A stretch of DNA of 34,879 nucleotides from Ichthyophonus hoferi. Its lineage: Eukaryota; Opisthokonta; Ichthyosporea; Ichthyophonida; Ichthyophonidae. Both the position numbers and the translations under genes were made by a program. The notes below the pieces were generated by a model. That model did no database searches. It was not told the DNA's origin and saw only the letters and a program-made list of their open reading frames with translations. The first letter of the stretch is position 1. Each line of letters begins with the position of its first letter. Positions 24,001-34,874 of the stretch are shown here, in pieces. The stretch is taken from NCBI GenBank assembly GCA_002751075.1, contig NAOQ01000367.1:1-34879 (forward strand), written 5' to 3'.

Positions 24001-24662
24001 ACGAACGACTGCCAAGTAAGTGCATGTCTTTGATGAACCGATGGTTGGTGAGTGATGGAGCCCCTTACTAACTTGACCTTTCTGCCCTTACAGCCAGTAC
24101 TACGGATAAACGCATTGTATGTGAGGAAGAGTTCTCTGACTCGGAAGATGAAGGGCAGGGTGGTAGGCGCAACCAACAGGACCACCGGGTACAAGATGAG
24201 ACAGTGCCCTTAACAACAGGGACTGCTGCCAATGAGTTACCTGTGAGTTCAACCTCTCTCCCCAAAGGATCCGTCGAGTTAACACGGTAAGGCTTCACCT
24301 ATGTAGTTGTTTTATTGGGGTCACCTACCTTGGAGTATGTTTTTGATGGTAATACAACACATAGTATTCGTAGGGTTTAGTTCTTTTTTAGTACCTATCC
24401 TTGCATAGTCAGACGTGTACCGTTATTTTTTAGTGGATAGAATCCTTCTGGTGTTGTGGGCCGCCATCTGACTTGGGGCGGGACCAGACGTAGGGTGGAG
24501 GACGAGGAGGAAATAGATGTGGAGGATGATGGAGCAATGGAGACCACCGGTACAGATGACACCACTAGACAGGCCAAGGTATCCTCCTCTCCTGTAACAG
24601 AACCAGCCGAGGGCCCTGAGAATAGTACAGTGCCCATGACCCTTGATGGGGATCAGAAATAG
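21011..24662 (+). CDS. HDAC1: Class I histone deacetylase (HDAC1/2 type)
   Basis: Zn2+-dependent nuclear lysine deacetylase, catalytic core of Sin3, NuRD and CoREST-type corepressors. Twelve exons: 21011-21047, 21826-22056, 22131-22205, 22325-22472, 22553-22694, 22774-22866, 23023-23122, 23227-23367, 23430-23597, 23947-24015, 24094-24242 and 24441-24662. They total 1575 nt, or 524 residues (human HDAC1 482). The start has a perfect GCCACCATGG context. Catalytic His139/His140 lie in [14 protein letters not shown], Zn ligands Asp175 and His177 in [15 protein letters not shown], the third Zn ligand Asp260 in [10 protein letters not shown], and catalytic Tyr299 in [28 protein letters not shown] (407-422) keeps the Rb-motif-like stretch and the CK2 serines known in HDAC1/2. 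Oddities are Cys21 in [13 protein letters not shown], three residues missing at the exon 6/7 join, and a long acidic tail in place of the usual Lys-rich one. Confidence 0.96.
21558..21578. repeat. (TA)n microsatellite
   Basis: Short perfect AT/TA run in intron 1 of the HDAC gene. Confidence 0.85.
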
Positions 24663-24774
24663 TGTATATAATTTTAACTTTACCCTAGAAATCCGGTTAG
24701 GGCCTAAGCTGCTAATACAATATGGCCATCACTTACTAGTCAAAGCATTATGTTGGTTGGGTTGCAGACTTCCG

Positions 24775-24780
24775 AATAAA
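24775..24780 (+). terminator. Poly(A) signal of HDAC
   Basis: AATAAA 113 nt after the HDAC stop codon. First canonical signal downstream. Confidence 0.6.
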
Positions 24781-25734
24781 ATGGAGAGCGTCACCCAGTC
24801 TAACCGTCCAATGCTTCTTTTATATCTAGGCCTGCATCTAGTGTCCTTCGCCATACCTACAATATATCTGGTCTGGTACTCTTTTCAAACATATTTTATC
24901 CGGGAAGTAACCTACAGTACTCCCATGTCTTGATATAGGTTTATAAGTTAAACTTATATCTTACTAGATTCTACAATGGATGTTCAAGTAGGCCTTAGTA
25001 GTGTGTTCGTTTCCTTACCCCTCTTATACACTGAAGGGAGAGAGATAAAGAGATAGCACCACTTTTTTCTAACGTAGTAGCAATTGTGGTTGGCTTTATC
25101 CTGGTATAGAGTCGTCAAATGAAATACTTCAAAAGTAATATAAAGCTTAGTACACTTAGTACAATATATGATGTAGATGACTGCCACATAACCGATCTAG
25201 TGTACTTCCATTTTTCAGCAAGACGCCTTGCAAGTCATTATATATAATGACCTACGGTATATTAGGGCTCCATTTTACAGCATAACCTATACAACCTGGT
25301 TATCTTTTTACACTTAATCTTATGAGGTCTTTTAATGTGAATAAAGAAGAAAGAAAAAAGGTCAAGAATAATAGTCTGCTATAGTAAAGACAAGAGATAA
25401 TAAGAATGGATGGTATGATATCTGAATGTTACTGCTATTGTGATAGGGCTTAGTATCCTAAGAGTATAAACACTACTAATTGCACATTAATTATTTTCTA
25501 GTAGTGAGTTTGCTACACTACCTTCTGTAGTTGATTAGCCCCTTTACTCTGTGCATCTAACATCATCAGGCCTACAATAAATAGTTAACACCTTCCAAGA
25601 TCTTATCTTATATAGTTGTAGCTCTTTATTAACTTTTAGCCCTTCCTGTCTGCCCTACCCCAGTACTCGTCTATATTATCCTTATTACAGTCCTGTACTA
25701 TCTTAAGCTTAAACCTGAGTTATGTTAAGTATCG

Positions 25735-25860
25735 TAGATATAATAATTACATTAGATACATAGATTGTATTATATACGTTGGATATAATAATTATACTGT
25801 ATGTATTATCTATAATAATTATGCTTGATATGTAGATTATGTTATGTGGTATATGTTAGA
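25735..25860. repeat. Degenerate AT-rich tandem repeat
   Basis: The core ATAATAATTA recurs at about 25740, 25785 and 25812, each time followed by TAGATT- or TGTATTAT-like sequence. The spacing is 45 and 27 bp, so the array is eroded. Confidence 0.5.
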
Positions 25861-25889
25861 TTCCGAGTTATTTTGTTGACTCACTCTGA

Positions 25890-25930
25890 CCAATCAGTAA
25901 TCATCTAAAAAGATAGTGTCATACTATTGG
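25890..25930. promoter_or_regulatory. Paired CCAAT boxes upstream of NAE1
   Basis: CCAAT at 25890-25894 (in GACCAATCAG) and inverted ATTGG at 25926-25930 lie about 200 and 165 bp before the NAE1 start codon. The spacing is 36 bp. Likely NF-Y sites by analogy with the HDAC and NUBP1 upstream regions. Confidence 0.45.
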
Positions 25931-26093
25931 TCTAAATTATAAAAAATTCCTACTATAACGTTATGAGATCTGGGTAGTCCGGTCGGAAAGGTCAATTAAG
26001 TAAGTACTGGTACGACCACACCAAGACAAGCCTTCTGATCGATAGCACTACCTGCTTGTAATTGTATGTTTAACGACAACACGGCACCTTACC

Positions 26094-29000
26094 ATGACGG
26101 GGGTTAACGTTCAGAAGTATGATAGACAGCTGAGGTAGGCTATTTCTGGCTACCAGGATGGGCCTAAACTCAGAGCTATGGAGGTTAACTAAAGGCTGGT
26201 TACAGACTATGGGGGGAGCACGGCCAAAAGGCCCTGCAAGAGGCCAGGGTGTGTCTTATCAACGGTACTGCCACTGGCACTGAGATTATGAAAAACTTGA
26301 TTTTACCAGGTCAGACATCTCCTAACTTGCGTATGAAAGATGTATATGATGAAGAGCTAATACTCTGGCCATACTGTCCTGTTATATAGTCTCCTGTCTA
26401 TCATATCTCTAGGTGGGGATATCCTTAAACCAAGTCTTAACAGAAAAGCCTCCGTAGTATGGTGACACCAGTCCTGGCCTATACCCCTCTTCTTTCCCCT
26501 ATCTTCTTACACCTGACTATAGCCCTAGTCAGCACCTTAAGTTATATAGGAGAGGTAGTGGTAATGAGCGAGTAGGAGGCTACAGGTACGGTGGTCGCCA
26601 GGTACATTGGGTGCATATAACCGGCATGACCAGGAGATAATAAGAAAATGTGTGGTAGCATAGCACATATTGACACGGCCTTGCGTACAGGTATTGGGTC
26701 CTTCACAGTGGTGGATGGTAATGTAGTCTCCGGGGCGGATGCAGGCCGTAACTTCTTCTTAGATGAGGCAAGGATAGGGTAGAGACCAATGGGATAGGTA
26801 AAGGATTAGGGTTGCTGACTGGTTGGCCTACAGTCCTGCATATCAAAGCCTCGGGCAGAGTGTACGGCTACCCTACTACAGGAGTTAAATATGGACGTGG
26901 AGGGAGACTTTGTAGCTGAGGTAGGGATAGGAATATACTACTAGAGGTACTAAAGATATACTACTAAAGATATTCTACTAAAGATAGAGATATACCTAGA
27001 GATGGAAACATACACTAGAGATAGAGATATACTACTAGAGATAGAGATATACTACTAGAGATAGAGATATACTACTAGAGATAGAGATATACCATTAGAG
27101 ATAGAGATATACCACTAGCGATAGAGATATACTTAGAAATAGAGATATACCACCAGAGATAGCTTCCATTGGATGTAACCAAGAGAGTCACTATAGTATG
27201 GCAGTTAATATATCTACCAATAATTAAAAGGTACTCTTTCTATATATGGGATTGGGGACTGTTGCTAACCCTGCCTGAAGCACCCTGAAGCCCTACTGGA
27301 TGGACGACCTGAGTTCTTCCATGCCTTCACCTTAGTCATAGCTACAGATCTTAATCAATGGTATGCTCTCTATCTCTTACCCTCCCCGTACATGGTGTAG
27401 GCGAGCCTTTAACCTAACTCCACCCCCTACTTTTAGTACCTTGTTACGATTGGCCACTCTACTCTATGAGGCCAACATTCCTTTTATGGTAGCCCGATCC
27501 TATGGAATGATTGGCTATCTGCGACTGGCGACCCCCAAGCACACTGGTGAGGCGGTAATGATAGTAACTAAGGAGTGGTAGGGATACCAGGCAAGGGGTG
27601 GTAGGCATAATAACTAGGGGATGGTAGTGGTGGAGTCACATCCGGACAACCCTTTCCTTGACCTCCGCCTGGATACCCCCTTCCCTGAATTATTAGGTAG
27701 GCTGCTTGTTCATATACCCTGCCCTGCTATATTCCTACAGAAGCATCATACTACTAGCCCACACCTACCATGTTATTTTCTTTCGGGTTATTTACTAGGT
27801 AGTAGCCTTATGTATGCAGTATAATATACCATACCTGTTATCCTATCCCCTTCTCATCTAGTACTACCATTTATGTTGCACTCCACCCATCCCCTCCCAT
27901 TCCGAGTTACTATTCCAGTTATTTGGTTATGGTGAGACAGAGGGGTCCCTTTGGTTGTTAAGTATTAGTATGTATGTACAAGTGTAGGAGGGAAGTGGTT
28001 GTGACATGGTGGACTGCAGAATTCCTGGACAGGGTTGACCTGCCTACCATGGCGGACGACAAACACCGCCTAGTGCCTTGGCTAGTGATCTTACAGAAGG
28101 CCGTGTTGCAGTGGAAGGCCCAGGTAGGTGGGATATAGAAGGTTAGGCTGGGCCTATAGATATACTATATCTACATAGTCCTAACCCTGGGTGTATATGA
28201 TAGCATAATGGAACTATGCCCCAGGCCAGGCAGGACCGAGAGGACTTTAAGAAGCTTTTGAATTCAGGTATAGTATATATATATATATATATATAACTAT
28301 CTACTTCCCTCCCACCATCCCTATTGCTGTATGGTAGTAAGTTTCATCATTCACTACATGGTCTGTCTACAAAGGTCAATCTATGTACATATTACCTTCT
28401 GCTAAGTAGTATTACCATCCCATACGGTACTGGCAGGTGACTGAAAGCCAAGAATACATACATAGAGCTTGTAAGAGTATAGGATAGATATAAAATCTGT
28501 AGGAATATATAATCGTTATTGCTACAGGATAAACACTAAGAATAGTCACAAACACGCCTATTGGGCTGTCAGTCTATAAGGACCCAATCATAGTTATTCC
28601 CCAGTAGTGAACACCAATCATTAACCTGCCGGTCAGCAGAATTTATTACGTGTATGGCTGTGATTATGTGCACCCAGCATGCTATACAGGCCTATAGCTA
28701 GACTATCCCTTATAGATTGTACATAGGCCCTTGTCTATATACGTCCCTTTATTCTGCCTATAACATACCACCTTCATATCCCTTTATGTCCCACCTATCT
28801 GGTCTATAGTAGCCAAGTGTGGTGGGGCAAGGTTGTAGTAACTTCTCTGTTTTTATTGCAGGCCGGCGAAGTGCCACGGTCAACAATCCACATTATACAG
28901 AGGAGAACTACGATGAGGCCGAGAGGAACCTTACCAAGGCCTATATGCCCACACGGGTGGGTAACTAGCCTTTTAGGGGTGGGGGCCTGATTGGTCAGCA

Positions 29001-31346
29001 GGTTATTCTGATGTCATGGCCCCTAGGTACCGGAGACTGTCAGCCAGATCTTCGCCATGCCTGAGGTCACCACACTGACACACAGGGTGGGTGCCAGTCT
29101 GGGGTTATAGGCCACTGATAGGGATATAGGCAGGCCAGTACTAATAGGAAGGGGGACAGAGCGCACCATTCTGGATTATGTCTAGGGCGTTGAAGGACTT
29201 TGTAACTCTTGATAGCCATGGACTATTACCTGTTAAAGGCAGCTTGCCTGACATGTTCTCTGATACCTCCTCCTTCATTGACCTCCAGCGTGTGTAAGGG
29301 TCCCCATTAGTGTGCTCGCCCTTCCTTCCCCTTGGTGTATACACGCATAAGAGCAGAAGACTGTCGCCCACCAGATATATTATTAGGTTCCTCTGGGATA
29401 TACCTTGTTATTAATGAGTATAATTGATGGGGTGGGTAGGTTCCGTAACAAGGCCGAGGCCGACGCACAGGCTGTAATTGACAGAGTACAGAGATTGCTG
29501 CAGGGCCTAAATCTGGTACTGACTAATATACACATAGACCTGCATGCCGATAGGGGTAGGGCCTATTACTGACTGGATAACCTTGCAGCCATCTGACACT
29601 ATCAAGGATGCCGACGTGCGGCTCTTTTGCAAGAATGCTTACAACCTACGAGTAGTGGATACTGGCACCATGGCGGAGGAATACAGCAATGGCCCAGCGA
29701 TACACCAGGCCCTAAGTAAGTGCAGCATCTCCTAGCATATCACACTAACATTCCATGTGACTTTATTTATTTCTTCCTTTTCCTCTCTGTTGATTTATGT
29801 ATCCGCCTTTATGTCCACCGCCTACCTATCTGTCGGCCTTTATATGCATGCTATACCCTGTCTGTGGGTGGCAATGTGGTCAGGCTGTATGCTAAGTGAA
29901 GATACCTGGGGGCCTTGTAGGGGATGCCTATGAGAGTGGACTACAAACTGTGAACTGGTATGTACTGTTACGTGCCGCCCGACGTTTCTGCAACACGTGG
30001 CAGAGGTATCCAGGTAGGAAGCCTAGTCATGGATTAGTCTCCTTGGGTATTACGGTCCTACTGGTATAGATTATGTACCTTCCCTCCCTGTGGTGGGTGA
30101 TGTGGGTGGGCACCTTGTACGAGGTAAAATCAAGGATAGCGCCCATCTAGTATTATTGTCTAAGTAGTAACCCAGGTGGTAGGGTGTGTACTAATACAGG
30201 TGGGTAGGGGCTGGAATAGAGGATATCGCAGGGGAGGAGGACCTACTGAGGAAGGAGGCCCAGCAATACTTGGCCGACCTAGGGCTGCCCCACACAGTGC
30301 CTGATGACTACGTCAAGGAAATGTGGGTGATGCTGTCTGCATTATGTTTTATTTAATGCATGAGTGTGATTGGCCCTTGGATGATCGCTGATGGAAAGAA
30401 GCTTAGCGCCAAATAGTGCACGCTACGTTAAACTTCACTCTCATTGGCTGTATTTCCATCATTAAGCAACGGAATACGTCTATCTCTTTCATTTCTACAT
30501 ATTTTTTTTTATATATATCAATTAAGTATGTGCTGTGCTAGTGTAGATGGATATACCATGACTGTTACCATGGGGATGGGGGTGTGCCCTGCCCCCTGTT
30601 ACACCAACATACTAAGGGGGTAGGTGCAATGGTCTGTATATTTTATCTGGAATGTAAGGTGTGGGGATGGCAAGCTATTGACCGCTACGGCTGGGGTTAG
30701 GTGCCGCTATGGGGCGAGTGAGTTACACAGCGTGGCAGCTGTGATAGGTGGGATTGGTGCACAGGTAAGGTTTGCCCTCTCTTATTAGCTAGCTACTCCC
30801 CTAATATAGCCTGCTAGATCCATCTTACTCCCTCCTGAGTGATCGTGGGTTGACTGTACAAAGGGACACGAGGCTATTCTTTATTAGTAATGTCAGATCT
30901 ATTTAGGCCACACTCACTCCATGGGACTATCATCTTTATATCACCCATCTATACACTATCTCTACCATGCTACTGGTGTAGGCTCCCCAATTGCAATTGG
31001 TACAGATAGTCGCATAGTAGCTAAGAATGTGCCGACCTATGTAGGTGGTTGGGCATCTTTACTATAAGTGCACTTTAATTGGCAGGATATAAATAGGACT
31101 CAATCTGTGTTTGAGGCCACTACATTTCCCCCTTGAACCTTAGTGAAAGTTTAGTTATAATCTTTTTGAATCCTTATACTAGTTATGGGCTGTACTATGC
31201 TATTCTATTGGTCAGTTATCAGTCATACTGACTATCCCTACTCCCTGCAGGAGGCTGTGAAGGTCCTCACCCACCAGTTTGTCCCCTTCAACAACACCCT
31301 GATCTATAACGGTATTGACAACACCACCTTGGCCTTGAGGGCATAA
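26094..31346 (+). CDS. NAE1: NEDD8-activating enzyme E1 regulatory subunit (NAE1/APPBP1)
   Basis: Pairs with UBA3 to adenylate NEDD8 and feed cullin neddylation. Eighteen exons: 26094-26134, 26206-26309, 26691-26767, 26834-26920, 27281-27360, 27437-27546, 27628-27696, 28020-28123, 28225-28267, 28862-28956, 29027-29086, 29160-29293, 29440-29515, 29589-29715, 29921-30013, 30208-30322, 30701-30764 and 31251-31346. They total 1575 nt, or 524 residues (human 534). Family landmarks in order: [100 protein letters not shown] and [13 protein letters not shown]. The C-terminal [13 protein letters not shown] closes the adenylation-like fold. As usual for this half, the catalytic cysteine belongs to UBA3. 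Intron 3 (26768-26833) has a GC donor. Intron 4 holds a minisatellite. The gene is convergent with B3GNTL1. Confidence 0.95.
26931..27160. repeat. 20-bp minisatellite in NAE1 intron 4
   Basis: About 11 copies of a unit close to ACTACTAGAGATAGAGATAT. The central copies (about 27025-27120) are nearly identical and the outer ones degenerate. It fills most of the 360-nt intron 26921-27280. Confidence 0.9.
28273..28295. repeat. (TA)n microsatellite
   Basis: About 11 TA units directly after the donor of NAE1 intron 9. Confidence 0.9.
30369..30447. promoter_or_regulatory. Possible intronic promoter-like cluster in NAE1 intron 16
   Basis: Inverted CCAAT boxes (ATTGG) at 30369-30373 and 30443-30447 flank GCGCCAAAT at 30406-30414. 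On the other strand that reads ATTTGGCGC, fitting the E2F consensus TTTSSCGC. CATTGGCTG here resembles the boxes upstream of HDAC. Short motifs like these can occur by chance. Confidence 0.22.
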
Positions 31347-31383
31347 CATAGCATGGGCTGGTCCCAGCTGCACCCCTGCATCT

Positions 31384-31406
31384 ATTAAACTGTTAACAGA
31401 AATAAA
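31384..31406 (+). terminator. Poly(A) signals of NAE1
   Basis: ATTAAA at 31384-31389 and AATAAA at 31401-31406 follow the NAE1 stop by 38 and 55 nt. The second lies inside the last codons of the convergent B3GNTL1 gene, so the NAE1 transcript probably overlaps that coding sequence in antisense. Confidence 0.6.
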
Positions 31407-32553
31407 AAAAGTCTTGACCCTCTACTAGTCCTAATTGGGCCAAATTGTCCTCAAACCCTGCATGTAAATCTAGCTTCACACAGGTGACGATGGGGCCTGT
31501 GGCTTCACTGTAGTGCTTAACTGGTATACGGCGACCTGTTTCATGATGGTAGTAATGTCCTATTGCGATTTTTTTAGCATCAACATCATAAAAGGCTGTC
31601 ACTTTGCTCCTCATCTCCTCAGGGAGATCACGATAGAGGTGGCGGCCATCCCGCCCAGCCCCCCATATGCCAAAGGTGGGCCACTGGGACAGTACCTGTT
31701 GCTGTAGGGCATTTAGTCGTAAGGCCCATATAGTGCTGGCTGGCACCCCTAAGCTCTGGGCACCGTCGTGGCGACGATACTGCAACAATATCCGAGGGAC
31801 CTTGGCTAGCCCCCCACCCAACTCTATATGTCGATAGAAGAATATCAAATCCTCGGGCACGCCTCTTCCCCCCTCATCAAATCCTCCAACCTTGTTGAAC
31901 ACTGTGCGGTGCATGAACCAGGTGGGCTTGGCAAGTGTGCATTCACGAAAGCGTTGGCTAAACAGTGTGTCTCTCTCCAACCGATTGAGCCAGGCCACAT
32001 AACGAGGCGTGGCAGTTTCAGGCAGGCGAGATAGGTTGCAGCCCACTATCACAGCCGAGGGCTGGCTGTGTGGTCCATGCAGGGTAGGGCAGGTCCCAGG
32101 GTCACGTGCTATCACTAGTTGCTGGGCCACCCGGGTGGGCGCCATCACGTCATCGGCGTCCAAGAAGCATAGGTATGGCCCACTAGATTGCTCTATAGCC
32201 CGGTTGCAAGCATATCCACATCCTTTAGGTGCTCCCACCCCAACTGACAGCACTAGGTCCACCCCAGCCTGGGCCAAAGGGCCTGAAAAGGACTCTAAAA
32301 TCGCCATGGAATTGTCTTGACTGCCATCATTGTACACTGGGGAGGGGCTAACACATCAGCCACGTAGACCTTACTCTGCCGCACATAGTGGGGCAAGCTA
32401 TAGTTACCTACCTGACAGCTGCAGGGGGCGATAGGTTTGATCCATGACAGACTGTAGTGCCTCTGCCAGAAACTCGCCAGCGTTGTAAACGGGCATAATC
32501 ACTGAGACCAGCTCCTCTCCTACCCTCCCAGCGGCCAGTTCCGTGCGCACCAT
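31393..32553 (-). CDS. B3GNTL1: Glycosyltransferase family 2 protein, B3GNTL1-like
   Basis: Orthologue of human B3GNTL1, a GT2-fold enzyme annotated by homology as a beta-1,3-N-acetylglucosaminyltransferase-like protein; the true acceptor is not well established. Two exons on the minus strand, 32412-32553 and 31393-32336, total 1086 nt or 361 residues, the same length as the human protein. The N-terminus VSVIMPVYNAGEFLAEALQS is the typical GT2 opening. VYNDGSQDNS begins at residue 48, the metal/UDP-binding DADD is at 107-110 in CFLDADDVM, KPTWF follows, and GVPEDLIFFYRH carries the acidic motif. The C-terminal portion, from FGIWGAGRDGRHLYRDL to EGQDFFYF, is the extra domain shared with the human orthologue. 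No signal peptide or membrane segment is visible. The 944-nt second exon stands out among neighbours with exons near 100 nt. No canonical poly(A) signal follows the stop. Confidence 0.95.
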
Positions 32554-34831
32554 CTTCCCGTATAGGCAACGATATGCTATATATTGATAGGTCAGTGACT
32601 AAAAGTACTCGGTTAGGCCCCTGGGCCCACAGTCATGGACAAGAGATAAGTCAGAGGTATGGCAAATAATAGCCCCATGTATGTAACCTTCCCCCTTAAA
32701 CACAGTTCTACAGGCTATTTGATTGCAAGACAGGGCTGAATAGGACTACTGTTCAGCACTTTTACTCTTGCAGTTTTATGTGATTTGGAGGTGGGAAAAG
32801 CCTAGAGGTTTAACAAGAAAATAAGAATGGGAAAATTCGAATAAACAAGCAGGCTATCTCTTAGCCCACTCGCGCTGTTTTCATTTTTCATTTTTCCATC
32901 TTTCGGTCTTTCTAATGTGTTCTCTCCTCTGTTCAGGATGCCATCTCCATATCTATAATATAGTTGCGTACAAATTCTTTTCATATCGCTCATATACCTC
33001 GCTTCCTTTCTCTCTTTCCCTCCTTCACTATCAACATCATAGTAAATCCTGGTGTGTACTTGTGCGACTACCAAAGGCCTATGTAAGGCACAGCGACTGC
33101 AACAGATAATAAATGAGACATAGGAGGGAACATGGCCCCTTCTGGGTAGCTAACACACCTTTTATCCACTCGTCTTACCACGACCACAAGTAGGTAGACC
33201 CACTCGAATACAGCCTACAACATATATTACATATCTATTTATACTGGTATAGGTCGATTCTGTGGTGATATAAGGGGTTCTACCCGATTTCAGCCAGATC
33301 GCCTGCCAACATATTGACGTCTCTCATGATTAATATTCATCTCCCTCCCTATATCACTATAGATCTGGCTCCTCTTCTCTCTCTCTTGAGATTTTTTCAT
33401 TTTTTCATCTATACTTATTGTATCCATGCTTGTTATTCGTGTACCCTTGCTTATATATAATTTATAACCCTTTTGCTCCACCTTCTTTTTGTTAGATATT
33501 TTTCTGCTGCTATAGACTCAACTATTGAATCGGCCTTGTTGTGTCTAGATCAGGCAAGCGAAACAGGTGGAACCATGTAGTCAGGCACGATGTATTCCTT
33601 CTAGCGTTCTAGGAAGTAGTCAAAACTATAGTGATTGTGACTCTCCGTGAGATATTAGTATATATTTCTGGTACAAGTCTGGCCCAGAGTGGCTACTAGC
33701 CCACCTACAGTACCATGATTATGTTTGTCATTGCAGTCCCTAGATAAATAGAGCTAGTATTATTGATCACCATTTATAGTGGATAGGGTGCCTTATCTGA
33801 CAATGCCGTATATGAAATTCCTGTAGCAGCCACCATCTAGGGATTTGTATGATCATTGCCTTTGGCCTCTCCCATGAATTTGATCTAGAGCGTATATTCC
33901 TACTTGTCGTGTCTATTGAGTGCCACCCAAATAGCCTTCTTGTTGGCGATCACTCCTATCACTCTTTCTGTATTGATTAGTATTGGTTTTTTCCTATATT
34001 GAGGACTATGTAATTTTTTTCTGCACAAGATAAATGTCGCATGTGCCAATTTTACCGATCACCCTCTTTTTATCCCTATGACTATTCAGTCAGAGTTTAC
34101 GGCTATGATTAGATGAATCTAACTATGCCCCAATCTGCTTCCCATGCCCTATCTTTGTTGTAATTCTTCTGAAACCTTACATCATTACAGGATTGCTACT
34201 TCCTTACCTCCGTCCAGACTGTTTCATTATTATCCATTACCCTTTATTGTCTATATTCCTTACTATTGCCCTAGCTCGGCCAAAATACTATTTAAATTGT
34301 CTTAGTACTTGCTATTCTCTAGATGTTTCGATGCCATATTTTTTTTCTATACCTTACACTATGCCATCTCCGTGGGGTTGGTAAGTCCTGTTCTTTGAGT
34401 GATTTGATTTTATGCCCCCTTAATGGTTATCCCAAGACAAAGGATAATAAATAAACTCAGCATCATGTGTATCCTTCAGACTGCCTTACTATTATTGTAC
34501 ATATATATGAACAGAATATTGTTTTTCATTGATAGAGAAGTAATTAACGTATCCCTGACACTTTCTTAATCCAGGACATTGGTCTCTAGGACCAGTTTAT
34601 CATTTACAGTCCTAGTTTGCCCAAAATGATAAAACACTGACCGGCGTCTGACAAGAGCATAGCCTATTTGACCAGCGTTGTATAACTAAATATACTTGTT
34701 GCTAAATATGTGTATGGAGGTGGGTTGGGGTATTTTTATAAGGCTTGATATAGACCATAAGGCCCAGTATTGCTTTCTAACCATAGAGAAACTCTTACCG
34801 GGTCAGTGTCTTTATAATATTAATTTAAATT

Positions 34832-34834
<3 letters not shown>
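32554..34834. other. Upstream of B3GNTL1, no supported gene
   Basis: The first 200 bp should hold the B3GNTL1 promoter (minus strand). The plus strand is pyrimidine-rich at about 32870-33490, with CTTT and TCTC runs, as seen in HDAC intron 1. It could be intronic DNA of a plus-strand gene continuing to the right, but only one weak exon candidate (33516-33566) was found. The open frames at 33290-33481 and 34193-34384 look non-coding. Confidence 0.4.

Positions 34835-34869
<35 letters not shown>
34835..34869. repeat. (TA)n microsatellite
   Basis: About 17 TA units at the right edge of the window; length may be affected by assembly. Confidence 0.9.

Positions 34870-34874
<5 letters not shown>

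Larger units (their letters stand above)
24781..26093. other. Intergenic between HDAC and NAE1
   Basis: No gene seen. It contains an AT-rich degenerate tandem repeat at 25735-25860 and the presumed NAE1 promoter near 25880-26090. Confidence 0.5.

Noticed and set aside
24068-24298. Minus-strand open frames opposite the HDAC tail
   Set aside because: Shadows of coding exons 11-12; the plus-strand frame carries the conserved HDAC residues and splice sites.
26931-27160. CRISPR-like array
   Set aside because: Contiguous 20-bp tandem units without spacers, inside an animal gene intron; it is a minisatellite.
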